DNA of 64,000 nucleotides, from contig JBANDB010000020.1 of the NCBI GenBank assembly GCA_037576215.1, positions 434,001 through 498,000 of the forward strand, in the 5' to 3' direction. Positions 54,229-64,000 of the stretch are shown here, in pieces (position 1 is the stretch's first letter; each line of letters opens with the position of its first letter). The position numbers and the translations under genes are program-made. Origin of the DNA: Armillaria gallica (Eukaryota > Basidiomycota > Agaricomycetes > Agaricales > Physalacriaceae). The notes beneath the pieces were generated by a model. The model was not told where the DNA came from. It worked only from the letters and a program-made list of their open reading frames with translations, and ran no database searches.

Positions 54229-54560
54229 TAGTAACGGTCAAACGGCTGCTTTTTGGTTGGATTAATGGACTGATTGAGAGTTGATTTTTGACCAATAATC
54301 TGTATAGAATCCTTTCCTTCGTTTGACCGTTAACTTTTCTTCGCCGCTTTTCGAGTGCCTGGTTCCATTCAGTTGGCTTACATATGTAACGAGGGACAAG
54401 CCATTAGATTAATCAAAGACGGAAAAGCGGCAAATAATCAGCGAAGCAGCTCGAGAGCCGCTTCCCTGCTTTTTGTGAAAAGCGCTGATTCTTCGGTCCA
54501 AAAAGCGGGCACTTCATCCGTCCATTAATCCACCAAAAAGCAAGGGTTTGACCGTTACTA
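54229..54560. mobile_element. 328-bp MITE with TA target duplication
   Basis: The element 54231-54558 has GTAACGGTCAAACGGCTGCT at the left and the inverted GTAACGGTCAAACCCTTGCT at the right, continuing 'tttttggt-ggattaatggac'. It is flanked by TA on both sides (54229-54230, 54559-54560), as for Tc1/mariner-type or other TA-targeting elements. A solo terminal repeat is at 1119-1163. Confidence 0.65.
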
Positions 54561-54841
54561 TTAGTAACCACATTGCCGAAGGGATACCATTCTAGAACCA
54601 TCAAAGTAAGGCCCATTATCCAGCAAACAAATAAACATAGCTGTCGACCAAACACATTTCTGGCCATGCGTCCGATGAACCCAGATGTAATAAATTTAAG
54701 GTTCAGGCGAACGGCGAAGCGAGATGCGATGTTGCTCGTTGTTCGAAACTTACGTTGGTCAGGGTTGAAATAGGATATTCTATCCCCCCGATGAATATCT
54801 ATACACCTCAAAGGCAGCGTCCGTCACCAGTACCCCGCAGG

Positions 54842-54922
54842 CTGATATATCAACCACTGCCGCATACCGTAAAGTGTGATATATCAACCGCCTAGTTGTA
54901 CCATGAGTGTTTGATATATCGC
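54842..54922. repeat. Cluster of TGATATATCA palindromes
   Basis: TGATATATCA occurs at about 54843 and 54879, and TGATATATCG at about 54912. Related words flank the far side of the Gag fragment (taatatatca at 55928, tgatatatca at 55962). Possibly the ends of an old element containing the Gag fragment; no target duplication was found. Confidence 0.35.
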
Positions 54923-54956
54923 CTGCAGTGGCTTACCAAAAGCATTAAAAAAGATG

Positions 54957-55660
54957 CTATTCACACTGACCAATCAATTCGGGTTTGTCCGCTGTCCACG
55001 AAGACTTTAGCTCATTGTTATCAGCAACGTACTCGACTTTGCATGTGAACTGTTGCGCATTCCATCCCGACGCATGGTTTTGGCCATGCGTCGGGATGGA
55101 ATGCGCAACACGGCCAAGGTCCTTGAAGACCGAATTACTCATAGCAGCAATATCATTGACCTTCAATATCCAAGCTACAATGGTATCTGGGTTACCATCC
55201 CAGGTGGGAACGTCTCCAATCTTGACCTTGGTGTCGAAGTGTATTCCGGAATTGTCGGAGCGTGTCGACTGAGGAGTAGTTTGCCGGTGATTTGATGATT
55301 GGCGAGGGCGACTGTGATGGCTGCGGCGGCTATGGTGACTGCTACCGTTATCACTAGGATCTGGATCTGGATGCGATGATTAATACGGTGAATAGTCGGT
55401 GAGAGTTGATTAGTAACATACACCTGATATCCATAACATAGCCCCCCCAGTCAACGATTGCCGACTCAATCATCCAGGGACAAGTTTCCCATTTGCTCCG
55501 TGATGTCTTCGATGGCCGAGTCCTTCATTTCGATATCGGTGCTAGGAGTTTCGGAGGCGAAGGAGGAAGTGTTTCGCTCCCATCTATTGACCTCAGGTCT
55601 CGGGAGTAATGCCATCTTACATACCACATGTACCTTTGTAATACAAGCCACCTGTTGTCG
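54957..55660 (-). pseudogene. Retrotransposon Gag-like fragment
   Basis: On the minus strand an N-terminal piece MALLPRPEVNRWERNTSSFA...ITEQMGNLSLDD ends at a stop. After a frame change comes a Ser/Arg/His-rich disordered stretch (DNGSSHHSRRSHHSRPRQSS) and then IGDVPTWDGNPDTIVAWILK and VNDIAAMSNSVFKDLGRVA, with EYVADNNELKSS near the end. The P.WDG....I..W...V..LA pattern is typical of fungal Ty3/gypsy-type Gag capsid regions. No protease, RT or integrase follows. A perfect inverted repeat replaces part of the capsid region (55051-55110). Confidence 0.55.
55051..55110. repeat. Perfect hairpin, 27-bp arms, 6-nt loop
   Basis: TGTTGCGCATTCCATCCCGA CGCATGG, loop TTTTGG, then its exact reverse complement (arms 55051-55077 and 55084-55110). 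Not one mismatch. It lies inside the Gag-like frame, where it encodes IPTHGQNHASGW. Confidence 0.9.
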
Positions 55661-55669
55661 ATTCCCTCA

Positions 55670-56260
55670 TATTTTGACTGAAAACCAATAAGAACAACAT
55701 ACAGAAGGAATTCTGGAGTTTATTTTGCATGTTTCGGACGCTCACTAAAATAATCCGGCGGAGACACGCCTTCCGATCGTAACATGACACAAATTCGTGA
55801 TGGCGCGTGCATGAGGTCACTTCTAGTGTCAGAAGCAAAGCGCATCGGCAGGTAACTTGCCAGCGGGCAAGGGTAGCGGGGGCCAACGATGGACAAGGAT
55901 AGGCCATATGCGTGAGCTCATTAGAGCTAATATATCAAACAGTGACGGTACGTACAGTGCATTGATATATCAATTTGTTAGGTACCCTTGCATCTGTACA
56001 ACGAGCAGTGGGCAATTAGGCATACGTCAGAGCTCGGATGTTCCATGGACTATGCGCAGCGTACTTGGACGAGACCGTCTAGGGAATAGCCGGAGCCGCA
56101 CACGCCGCGAAGAAAATCACCAAAAATAATTAGTAACAGTATGCGCCATCATTGCTGGGAAGCTGGACAAGGTCAATTCCTGGTTGTTTGTCTGGCCATT
56201 TCATGTTCTCTTCTATTTGGTAGTAGAATGCCTAAAACCTGCATGTAAATATTAGTGCTG
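55670..56260. other. Unassigned stretch
   Basis: No recognisable gene. Two TGATATATCA-like palindromes (55928-55971) are the only repeat signals. Confidence 0.25.
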
Positions 56261-56269
56261 AATAGGTGA

Positions 56270-57010
56270 TGTGAACAATAGACGTCTGGAAAGGGCTTTC
56301 AATTGAGTATCCAGCCGCCCGAACAACCACATCACACGTGATGCCATACGTGCGTCGAAGACAATTGCTCCTCTTCGCGGGTTGGTAGTAAAGGCTGGAT
56401 CCACTTCGCCCCCGGCATATGTTTATGGCAATGCATCACCATAATATAATGCAGTACGTGCAAGTGAAATTCCAACCATTGGAGATAATACAGCAGCGCG
56501 GTTCTTGGTGAAAGCATATCTCCCCCATCTGATATGCACATCTGAATCCGATGCCCAGGCACGCTGTCACGATTCAAAGAAACACGAAGAAGCATCTTCG
56601 CCAGGCTGAATGTGAATTGAGGCGGTTACAGCATCTGTTATGAAATGATACACTGTTGTGGAGTAAGTAAGGAAGCCTTTCACAGAGGCGACGCTTATCA
56701 AAATGAGCTCCTGAAGGACTGCCTCAGCGGAACCTTATGGTCCTGGAGGCATTGGTGCACAATTATATTATAAAAATAGATGGTGACCTTAAAATAAATA
56801 TGAAGAACAAACAAAGCTGCACATACCAGAATGATAAACTTCCACTTGACATGCCGGATGGGAGAAGCGAAGCAAACATTGATAGCCAGGGCCTGGATAT
56901 GAAACAAAGATGGAACGGGTGGTATCAGAAAGGTAGCTGGAAAGATGCCTCCGATTCGGTACGAGCGAGCCTGAAAAAAAACAGTTTGTGTGCTGTGTTC
57001 TCGTTTCCTG
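56270..57010 (-). pseudogene. Gene Z, copy 2 (decayed)
   Basis: Parallel to 24180-25090. Minus-strand peptides LILISVASVKGFLTYSTTVYH (a possible membrane segment; shown in part) and NRAAVLSPMVGISLARTALY, followed by GEVDPAFTTNPRRGAIVFDA. Interrupted by stops. Immediately followed by the CAAGGGGG terminus at 57051. Confidence 0.4.
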
Positions 57011-57050
57011 TAAATGATGCAGATTGATCCGAAGAATCTGGTGGCCCGAT

Positions 57051-57125
57051 CAAGGGGGCACTGGAATGTCGTCCCAGCACATCCGGTAGGGTGGATGTTG
57101 CCCCCCGGAGGGGCTGGAAAATTTT
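57051..57125. mobile_element. Terminal sequence of a CAAGGGGG-type transposon
   Basis: CAAGGGGGCACTGGAATGTC followed by GTCCCAGCACATCCGGTAGG is very similar to the inverted right end of the 512-bp element at 36384-36895. It marks the left boundary of the transposase-bearing AT-rich DNA. No matching right terminus or duplication of the left flank (GGCCCGAT) was found. Confidence 0.55.
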
Positions 57126-57735
57126 TTAGAACACAGACTTTTGGGTTCTCTTAAGGCACAAAGATGACATTTTCATACATATTAGTACCATTACTTCTGT
57201 ACAAGCAGTATTCCCAATGGCTATCCTGAAAGATCACCAAGAAATCAACAAGAAATCAACATCCAAGGCAGGCAAGAGGCAGGTGTGCCGCAAGAAGCTG
57301 GAGATTCACTGGAGAACAGCCACATGATGTCATAAAATTGACCTATACAGTCATGTATGGTTCACTTATACATGAAAAATTCATTTGACCAAGTTCTCTG
57401 ATTTGAGGGCAGTTTTCTACAAATGGAGACTCCAAGGATATTGTGCAAGACTCATTCTCCTTCAAGTGTTAAAATTTCTGGTAGAAATCAGGTCTATCAG
57501 AGAGATATCAGCATCTGATGTGACCGTGTGCAATTTTTGATCTGGATCACTCACTTATATGGCCGATTCTCATGCCCCTGACTGTGCGGGGAAATATGGC
57601 ATCATCGCGAGATATCTGTCTCACCTCATCATCTGCCTTGTTGTCGCTCCCTGATGACTCTGAGACCTCAGCATTGACCTTAGGCTTTGGTATGGCAGGT
57701 GGGAGTGTGCCCAGCTTGGGTTGAACACCAGTAAA

Positions 57736-59931
57736 TCAGCCCTTGACCTTGTCTTCCTTCTTGTCTGATGCCCACTTCAGCTTTGCAGCAACATATTCCT
57801 GCTTCTCCCTCTCCCACTCTGCTCGCCATGCATCCACAATCTTCTGGCACTTTGTGACCTTCTCTTCCCACACTGTCAATGCCTTCTTTTTCTCTTCCTT
57901 TCCCATCTGTCTTTCTTTCTTTTCATGCTGCTTTCTTTGCTGTTCCTTCTCAAATTCAAAAACACGCTCATAGAAGAAGTCTGATGTCAACAACATGGGT
58001 AGACCATCTCCCATGAGCCTTCCCTTTCCCTTTCTGCTCTTTTTGGCTTCTAGAAAGGCTAGCTGCTCACAAAGAGCCTTGCAATACACCTTGTTTAAGA
58101 TGTTGGTTGCCTGCAGCTCTATCATTCTTCATTGGTAATTTTGGTTCATCTGCTCAGAGATGTGAAGGGCAGCAAGTAGCTCAGCTTCTCATTTTGTCTT
58201 TGGCTCCATTCTGAGTGCCTTGGAGTGCCTTGCGATGGTAGGAATGATGTTTTGTGTGTTGCGATGGGGAATAGTTGAATATGAACCTATCAGACAATCC
58301 AACAATGAGTCCTTTAGCTGTTGAACCGCATCTTTGATTGCATCTGCAAGATTTCCCTTTGGCACTAGCTGGGATTCTTCTGGCTCCTTATCTCTCTTGC
58401 TGCATGGAACACTTTCATCTGCATTCTGAGGTGCATCAATAAACAAATCAGCATCATTGTCATCACCCCCAACTCCTACGTTGCTGCTACTATCACTGGC
58501 ACTTTTTAGATCATCCCTGACCTCCATCTGGACTGCTTGGTGAAGGAATTTCACAATGATACAAATTGGGGTCGCTGGGATCAATGGTAGTTCCCCTTCA
58601 ACTGATGTCTCTTTGCTCAGTGCTATCATATCTGCGGTTACCACTGAGGGATCATATGGCCATACCCCAGTTTTCAAAAGGCAGAGCATATAATAGGGGG
58701 ATGCAGCACACAAAGGTGAGCCCTGCCATAAATTGTTATGCAATTATCTTTTGACATCTTTTTGCCTGTTTCCCTTTCATACTTATCTTGTTCCTCATGA
58801 AGTATTTGCTTCAAGACCAAGAAAACGACAATGTCAAGGCCTTGATAGACATGAGTAGCATGGGAAGGGTAGCAAAGGACAATGATATTGTGAGTGCATG
58901 CATATTGTAGGAATTCACGAGTGTAATGAGAGTTGTGTCCATCCACCAGGAGTAGGCAGTAGTGACTGGCTGCTTTTGTCTTTGTCTGTTCATCAAAGAT
59001 CTTGATCTATTCAACACCAATTTCACCATTGGTCCAGCCTTTTTTAGAGTAACCGATACTGGGAAAATGAGGTAAGCATATTTAGGTTATTCATAAAAAC
59101 ACCATCTGCTCACAATGCATTTGCAGGATTGTCTTGCTTCCAATTGACTTTGTAAGCATGGCTCTTGAATATCATAGCTGGTGGTGTTGATGTCCCATCA
59201 GCACAGATTGTAACAATAACTGTAACATTCTCTCAACTGCCTCCGATCTGTTGATAGTGTGGCCATCGATCATGAGCATCCACAACTTGTTCATGCTGCC
59301 CTGTTGATCCACTGCAGCCTATTTCATTGGTTCCATATGTCAATTCCTCTGCAATGTCATACTTCTTAATAACTTCACCAAGCATTGTAAACTATGCTTC
59401 GTTTGTGTGAGGGTTAACAGCATGACCCCATTTCTCCTCTAGCAGCATAGACCATGCCATCTTGATACAATCTGAGTACTTTTCGAGAAAGCGGTGCATC
59501 CATTTCTTTCTGACACCATCAATGGGGAAATGATCTCTGAGCTGTGCTCCCAGGATCTTGTCAACATGTTCCTTCAACCGCTGGTGACTAAGTGGGAATC
59601 CATGGTTTCCAAATTCAATGATATATGCTATGATGACCTCTGCCTCCTCTGGGGTCAGCCATGCTTTTTGGGCATTGTTCTGGGCACGAGTGTTCTTGCC
59701 TTTCACATGATCAATAACAGTGGCATGATTCAGTTTGATCTCCTTTCCTGTCTCCCACTTGTATCTCTGCATGAATTCATTGTGTACTGCTTGAGCCCCT
59801 CTTGCCTGTAGTCTGGCAGCCTTCTTTGTGAGCTCCAACTTGTATGCATCAACTGCTTCAGCCTGTAGAGCTATTTTCACTTCCATGGCAAGCTGCTTCT
59901 TTTTGGTATCAGATAAGGTCTTCCCAACCAT
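57736..59931 (-). pseudogene. pogo-like DDE_1 transposase, disrupted
   Basis: N-terminus from 59931: coiled, Lys/Ala-rich start, then a helix-turn-helix DNA-binding part (KGKNTRAQNNAQKAWLTPEE, AYIIEFGNHGFPLSHQRLKE, WMHRFLEKY), ending at a TAG (59392). The catalytic part follows in pieces: ENVTVIVTICADGTSTPPAM, then KKGWTNGEIG, then, after frame changes, VDGHNSHYTREFLQYACTH with the second catalytic Asp, and VLCYPSHATHVYQGLD, IYGRAHLCVL, KTGVWPYDPSVVTADMIALS. The C-terminus (58125-57736) is a Lys/Glu-rich coiled coil. At least three stops and two or more frameshifts. Family known from Agaricomycetes; dead copy. Confidence 0.75.
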
Positions 59932-59939
59932 AGCAAGTG

Positions 59940-61620
59940 TGGGAGGTGATGCTTGAATAGTCTCTCAGAGAGATTGTATAGGTCTGATGGTGTGAAAGTG
60001 AGGACAGTGTGCACAAGTCAGGTTTTCTTACTTCTTTCTTGCTGCCTGTTTTGATGTCTTTCTATTTGGGACACTCTTCTGAGAATGATAAATTGCCATC
60101 ACCAGGAAGCCCTGGTGCAATGCAAATCATTGCTACTGCTTTGGCTGACATGCATATACATCCAAGAAGTGTTCTGAGTGCATTGAAATCAACAATTGTT
60201 GTGCAAGGGGTTTCACAAAATTGGTTTGCCATCAAATTCAGACATTTTCAGATGTTGTAGAGTGATTTTGGTTTGTTTTTTTTGTCCTATGCATCTAAAG
60301 GCTATAGCATGTACTCACAAATATGTCATACATATAGTCTATGTACTTATTTCATGAAAAAAAGATGGAAATTTGATGTCTAAGACATGACATATAATAT
60401 GACTAATCATGTATAAGTCAGCCATCCATAACTGTATATATGTATAATAGAATCACATGGGTGGTTGGTTTCTCCTTGCCAGCCTGAAATAAATCTTTGG
60501 ACCTTATGTGACATATGGGTACTGGCAACCCCCTGCCAAGTGGGACTCTGAGCATTACCAAAAATGGACTAGAATACCTGTATTTTATGAATGCACCTAC
60601 TGTGGGTCGAAGGAGCAAGATTTAGCTCTAGTTTTGCTGGAACAATTTACTTAGAATAAAATTCTACATGTATTCTTCAAGGCACTTTGTTTGATTTACA
60701 TCATTTTCCTTGATTTTGGTGACATTTATCATGATTGCAGAATAAAGATTTCACTTTTGTCTCAAAGAATACATGTATTTTAGTTATGAAAGACATCTCC
60801 TGTGTTTTTTGGAGCAGCTTCGACTCTGTGAAAGCCTATACAAGGTGCATAACTTCAGGGTATAAATATGTACAAACAGTTGCATGGTACCAATTTTGTC
60901 ATGGTTGAAGGTGTTTAATTGTTACCAAACACATTATTTAAGATGTAAACAAGTAGGAGTTAATATATCAACACTTTAGGACAATGAGATCAAGAAAATA
61001 TGACAATAAGTATAGCAGCCTTGTTCTCCAGGCTATGAGAGAGAGACACAATGGTTGCAAGAATGCCATGTATATTAACAAAAGGAGAAGATTACAGCCA
61101 TGACTAGGATTCCTTGTAACCTTATTTAATGGAGGCATGTGTCGCATACACTGTACAGGTCCCAAACAAAGAGTATGGATGGTCATAGACAAATGTGAAA
61201 GGGATTTGCTGCCAGAAGGCCCAAAAAGGCACTTACTCAGCTCACAGTCCAGAACCGGGGGTCCGGTACCCACATAAATTATGTGCAAAAATTTATTTGG
61301 CATGCCCTCTTGGGCCTGATTAGGGCCTGGTAGAGATGTGGGCTTAAACTCTGACTGTACTCCGCTTCATTCAAGATGCCACCGACATGTCGTTGCAGCA
61401 TGTGTACTTCAAGGTCCCAGTTCAGAGCCTTTAAGTAAATGAAGAGAATGTGTGTTAAGACCATCTGTTCCTTCCTGGCATTGGTGATCTCCACCCATGG
61501 CTTCAATTGCTTGATACTATGAACTGGAGGACCGCTTGCACAGCCATTACACATTTTTTCAAAACCACCTGGCTGGAGGAGATACATTTGCTTGGTTCAG
61601 ATTTTATAGAGCCCAAGCAG
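59940..61620. other. AT-rich stretch, no supported gene
   Basis: Transposon-like flank of the transposase. Minus-strand frames at 60968-61587 (ITNARKEQMVLTHILFIYLK) are coding-like but unassigned. No terminal repeat recognised. Confidence 0.3.
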
Positions 61621-61629
61621 CATCCTACC

Positions 61630-61729
61630 AGTCACTTGTATGTGTTGTAAAGGCAACTTTTCCTCCTCTCATTAAACCTCTCAATTAATGAGGCATCAGC
61701 TCAGGGTTGATTCCCTGCATCCTAATTAT
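61630..61729 (+). other. tRNA-derived unit 1 (fourth array), degraded
   Basis: 'gtgttgtaaaggcaac' (61647; like TGGTGTAAAGGCAA at 32378), 'ggcatcagctcagggttgattccctgcatccta' (61692-61724; like 5795-5823). The B box has lost a base. Same spacing to unit 2 as elsewhere, with added DNA between. Confidence 0.45.
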
Positions 61730-61950
61730 GACAAATTCAGTAGCAATACTTTTTATGTTCTAAAAAAAATGCACTTTGAGTGCACTATGGGTGACCTGGA
61801 TGTACTAAGTGCTTACATTTCTACATCCATGTATGACACTAGCTGCAGGATCGATGCCCAACTTGGAGATTTTCAAGAGTGCAAAAACAAGAAGGCCTGC
61901 CTTAAGGTCTATAGATGTGATACCTGACCAAGAATCCGGTATACAGTATG

Positions 61951-62010
61951 TCGAACATGGTGCAGTGGCTACTTTATACACTTTGTGGGGTTCAAGTCCT
62001 CTTCTTCAAA
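61951..62010 (+). other. tRNA-derived unit 2 (fourth array)
   Basis: Perfect A-box consensus TGGTGCAGTGG (61958-61968) and B box GGTTCAAGTCC (61989-61999), 20 nt apart as in the unit at 5967. It is preceded by 'gaatccggtatacagtatgtcgaac', like 'gggatccagtatacgtcgaac' at 5952. Confidence 0.5.
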
Positions 62011-62651
62011 ATGAGTGGATTTGATGGGCATTGTTTTTACAGTGATGCCAAGCTCAGGGTTTATGCTAAAATACCTCAGAACGACTGCCACGGTGCCATT
62101 CTACCAGGCTGGTGGTGAACATTTACATGCTGCAGGTTACAAAATCAGCTTAGATGACCAGTTCCGAGCTTGTACAACTCCCATGTGACTGTGACATTTG
62201 CTATCCTCACATTCATTGAATCTTTGTGATGGCCTTTTTGTTTCTCTCAGTTCTGGGACCCGTTACTCACAGTCAGTGGTATATCTAATAATTAATTGAT
62301 CTTTCAACACATTTTTTAGGGATCTTAACAAAATCCTCACCAGCCATTAACAGGTATACTTAAGTTAACAACCATAAACAACAACGAGTATCATCTGGCT
62401 TGAGATGACCCACAGATTGCCCATGAAAGTTCTGATTATAAGGAGTCATATTTCTCAGGGCATTACATCAAGCCAGATGGTGCATGCTGTCTATCAAATA
62501 TGAAGCATGGTCCCTAACTACAAAGACAATGGTGGCATAATAGAACCACTTGGTTGTTCTCACCTACCATTGTGGAATATAAAAGACGCTGCCTCATACT
62601 AGATATCCCCACTCTGCAGAACATGACTCAACTATATCAGTCACTTCACCA

Positions 62652-62912
62652 TGCCACTGCATGATGGCTTTGATATGTGAGGCTGAAATATTGAAATTGA
62701 AAGATATTTATTTTTAGCCTAAAATATCAAAGAGATATGCACAATATCTTTTCTATATTTGTGGTTTTATCCAGTTTTGAGGTGATTTTCACAAATATAA
62801 AAAAGATATTATGCATATTTCTTTAATATTTTAAGCTAAAAACTAGCTAAAAATAAATATTTTTCAATTTCAATATTTCAACCTCACATATCAAAGCCAT
62901 CATGCAGTGTGC
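62652..62912. mobile_element. 255-bp palindromic MITE, CACTG ends, TGC duplication
   Basis: The element 62655-62909 starts CACTGCATGATGGCTTTGAT and ends with its inverted copy. The arms match for roughly 110 bp through 'gaaatattgaaattgaaa'. It is flanked by TGC on both sides (62652-62654, 62910-62912). CACTR ends with a 3-bp duplication are typical of CACTA/EnSpm elements. Confidence 0.75.
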
Positions 62913-63540
62913 TTCTCTTTCCTCTGGTGGTCTTCCTGAACCTAGGCCATCACGTTGTGAACTGATCGACCCTTCCATCCACCATCCATTTCTGTTTCCC
63001 ACCAGTTCCCAAATCAAAATCAATCCCCTTAGCTTAGTGGTGGTAGCGGACCTGTCTCCCAAGCCAAGCTCAGAGTCCAATCCTGACTCCGACGAAGAAC
63101 TTCCATGGTGGGGAAATAAAACAGTTCCAATCAACTCAGCCACCAATATTGCAAATGCCTATTGATCTGAAAGTCTAGCCACCATCGAGTCGATATATGT
63201 GAAAAGCTTTCCGGAAATTGATCTCTGCCTCACTGATTTTCCCCAAAGCTTTCCTGCTCTAGCATCACTTGACCTACAAAATACTACCTTCAAGATGGAA
63301 GTAAACTTTACTTGACAACTCAATCTATTTGTGATGGGCAGAGGTCACCACTAAAGGAGCTGTCAATATCAAGAATGTCGTATGCTGACATGGGGATTTT
63401 GATGCACTGGCTGTCGAGTCCCAAGTCTCCTGCACCTCCGCTGTCCAAGAATATGCATGTGCTGATTATAGACAGTGACAGAAATGACAAAAAAGACACA
63501 TTTGACTACCGTGTCTGTGTTGGAGAAGCATAGGTAGATA
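62910..63540 (+). pseudogene. LRR-like coding relic
   Basis: Plus-strand pieces LSTIESIYVKSFPEIDLCLT-type residues with FPALASLDLQNTTFK (63245-63295), then after a stop SPLKELSISRMSYADMG (63348-63398) and HVLIIDSDRND. This recalls the Leu-rich part of fungal F-box/LRR proteins. No F-box start is visible, and the frame is broken. Weak call. Confidence 0.3.
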
Positions 63541-64000
63541 TGCTCATAGCTAATTCTCAAGGGCCAATCAATCAGGACATTCATATAGTGTAAGAAGTAG
63601 ATTTCCACCAACTAGAATGACAACACTATGCTAGACATTGCATTATTCATTTCCATCCACACGACAAAAAACACCCAGGCATTGCAATGAGGATGTCCCA
63701 AAACCTTTATGTGGTTCAATAGGAGAAGATTGTGTGCTTTCTATGTAGATGAAAAGGTAAGCAGCAGACTAGGAATTCACAGCAATGTCTATGTAATGCA
63801 CTAAAGGAAAAACCGAGTTCAGCAAAGCTTAAACTGCAGACCTTGGTGGCTCTAAACAAAGGGAGACTGCTCAAGTTGAGAGTCATCAGTGCTGGGTATA
63901 AGGATACTACTCAAAACAGCTTCCCAAGTGTGCTCTGCGAGAATGAGATATCCAAGAGATGGAAAGCCTCCAAATAGACATGGAGCTATTCTAACAGTCC
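63541..64000. other. Window end, no supported gene
   Basis: No recognisable frame, repeat or site in the last 460 bp. Confidence 0.2.

Noticed and set aside
57743..57973. Plus-strand frame rich in Phe/Ser/Cys
   Set aside because: Antisense of the Lys/Glu-rich coiled-coil tail of the transposase; amino-acid bias explained by the opposite strand.

Overview
The window looks like repeat-rich, gene-poor accessory DNA of a filamentous basidiomycete, most likely an Agaricomycete. The evidence is short (about 49-65 bp) GT-AG introns, caspase-domain genes in several copies, F-box, RecQ-helicase, Helitron-associated and pogo-type DDE remnants, solo LTRs and many MITEs. No rRNA gene, no full-length canonical tRNA gene and no CRISPR array is visible.

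The most convincing genes are five paralogues of a three-exon caspase-domain (peptidase C14, metacaspase-like) gene, all on the + strand: 2276-3587, 11543-12859, 27351-28654, 41125-42482 (a pseudogene) and 50031-51326. Each has a tiny first exon, a second exon coding for a helical N-terminal segment of about 90 residues, and a third exon with the caspase fold. The His of YSGHG and the Cys of DCCHS are present in the four intact copies. TATA boxes lie 111-126 bp upstream of three start codons.

Three caspase copies (1, 3, 4) belong to a larger eroded unit repeated along the window. In order it is: caspase gene (+), an unrecognised multi-exon gene 'X' on the opposite strand (convergent), a + strand 'block B', a series of short tRNA-derived units (1, 2, 3, 4) with Pol III-like A and B boxes, then another X remnant. 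The unit can be followed at 0.4-9.7 kb, 27.3-34.4 kb and 41-46.4 kb, with partial copies at 19.7-23.8 kb, 25.8-26.9 kb and 61.6-62.0 kb. Caspase copies 2 and 5 stand apart; copy 2 has F-box-like relics downstream, and copy 5 has a 4 x 68 bp minisatellite just before its promoter.

Around and inside these units are mobile elements with directly visible boundaries: three hAT-type non-autonomous elements with 8-bp target duplications (34.5, 35.1 and 36.4 kb), two solo LTRs of one family with 5-bp target duplications (one carries a nested insertion, and they differ by a clean 62-bp inversion), a nested pair of TIR elements at 20.8-23.2 kb, a 707-bp element with about 215-bp inverted arms at 47.9 kb, three small MITEs (44.6, 54.2, 62.7 kb), a Gag-like fragment containing a perfect 27-bp-arm hairpin (55.1 kb), a Helitron-associated gene remnant (18.3-19.5 kb) and a stop-riddled pogo-type transposase (57.7-59.9 kb). 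The stretches 37.0-40.8 kb and 57-64 kb look AT-richer than the rest and read as insertions or old transposon DNA.

All calls come from reading the sequence and from memory of protein families; no alignment or search was run. Gene X, block B and a further paralogous pair ('Z') were not identified.
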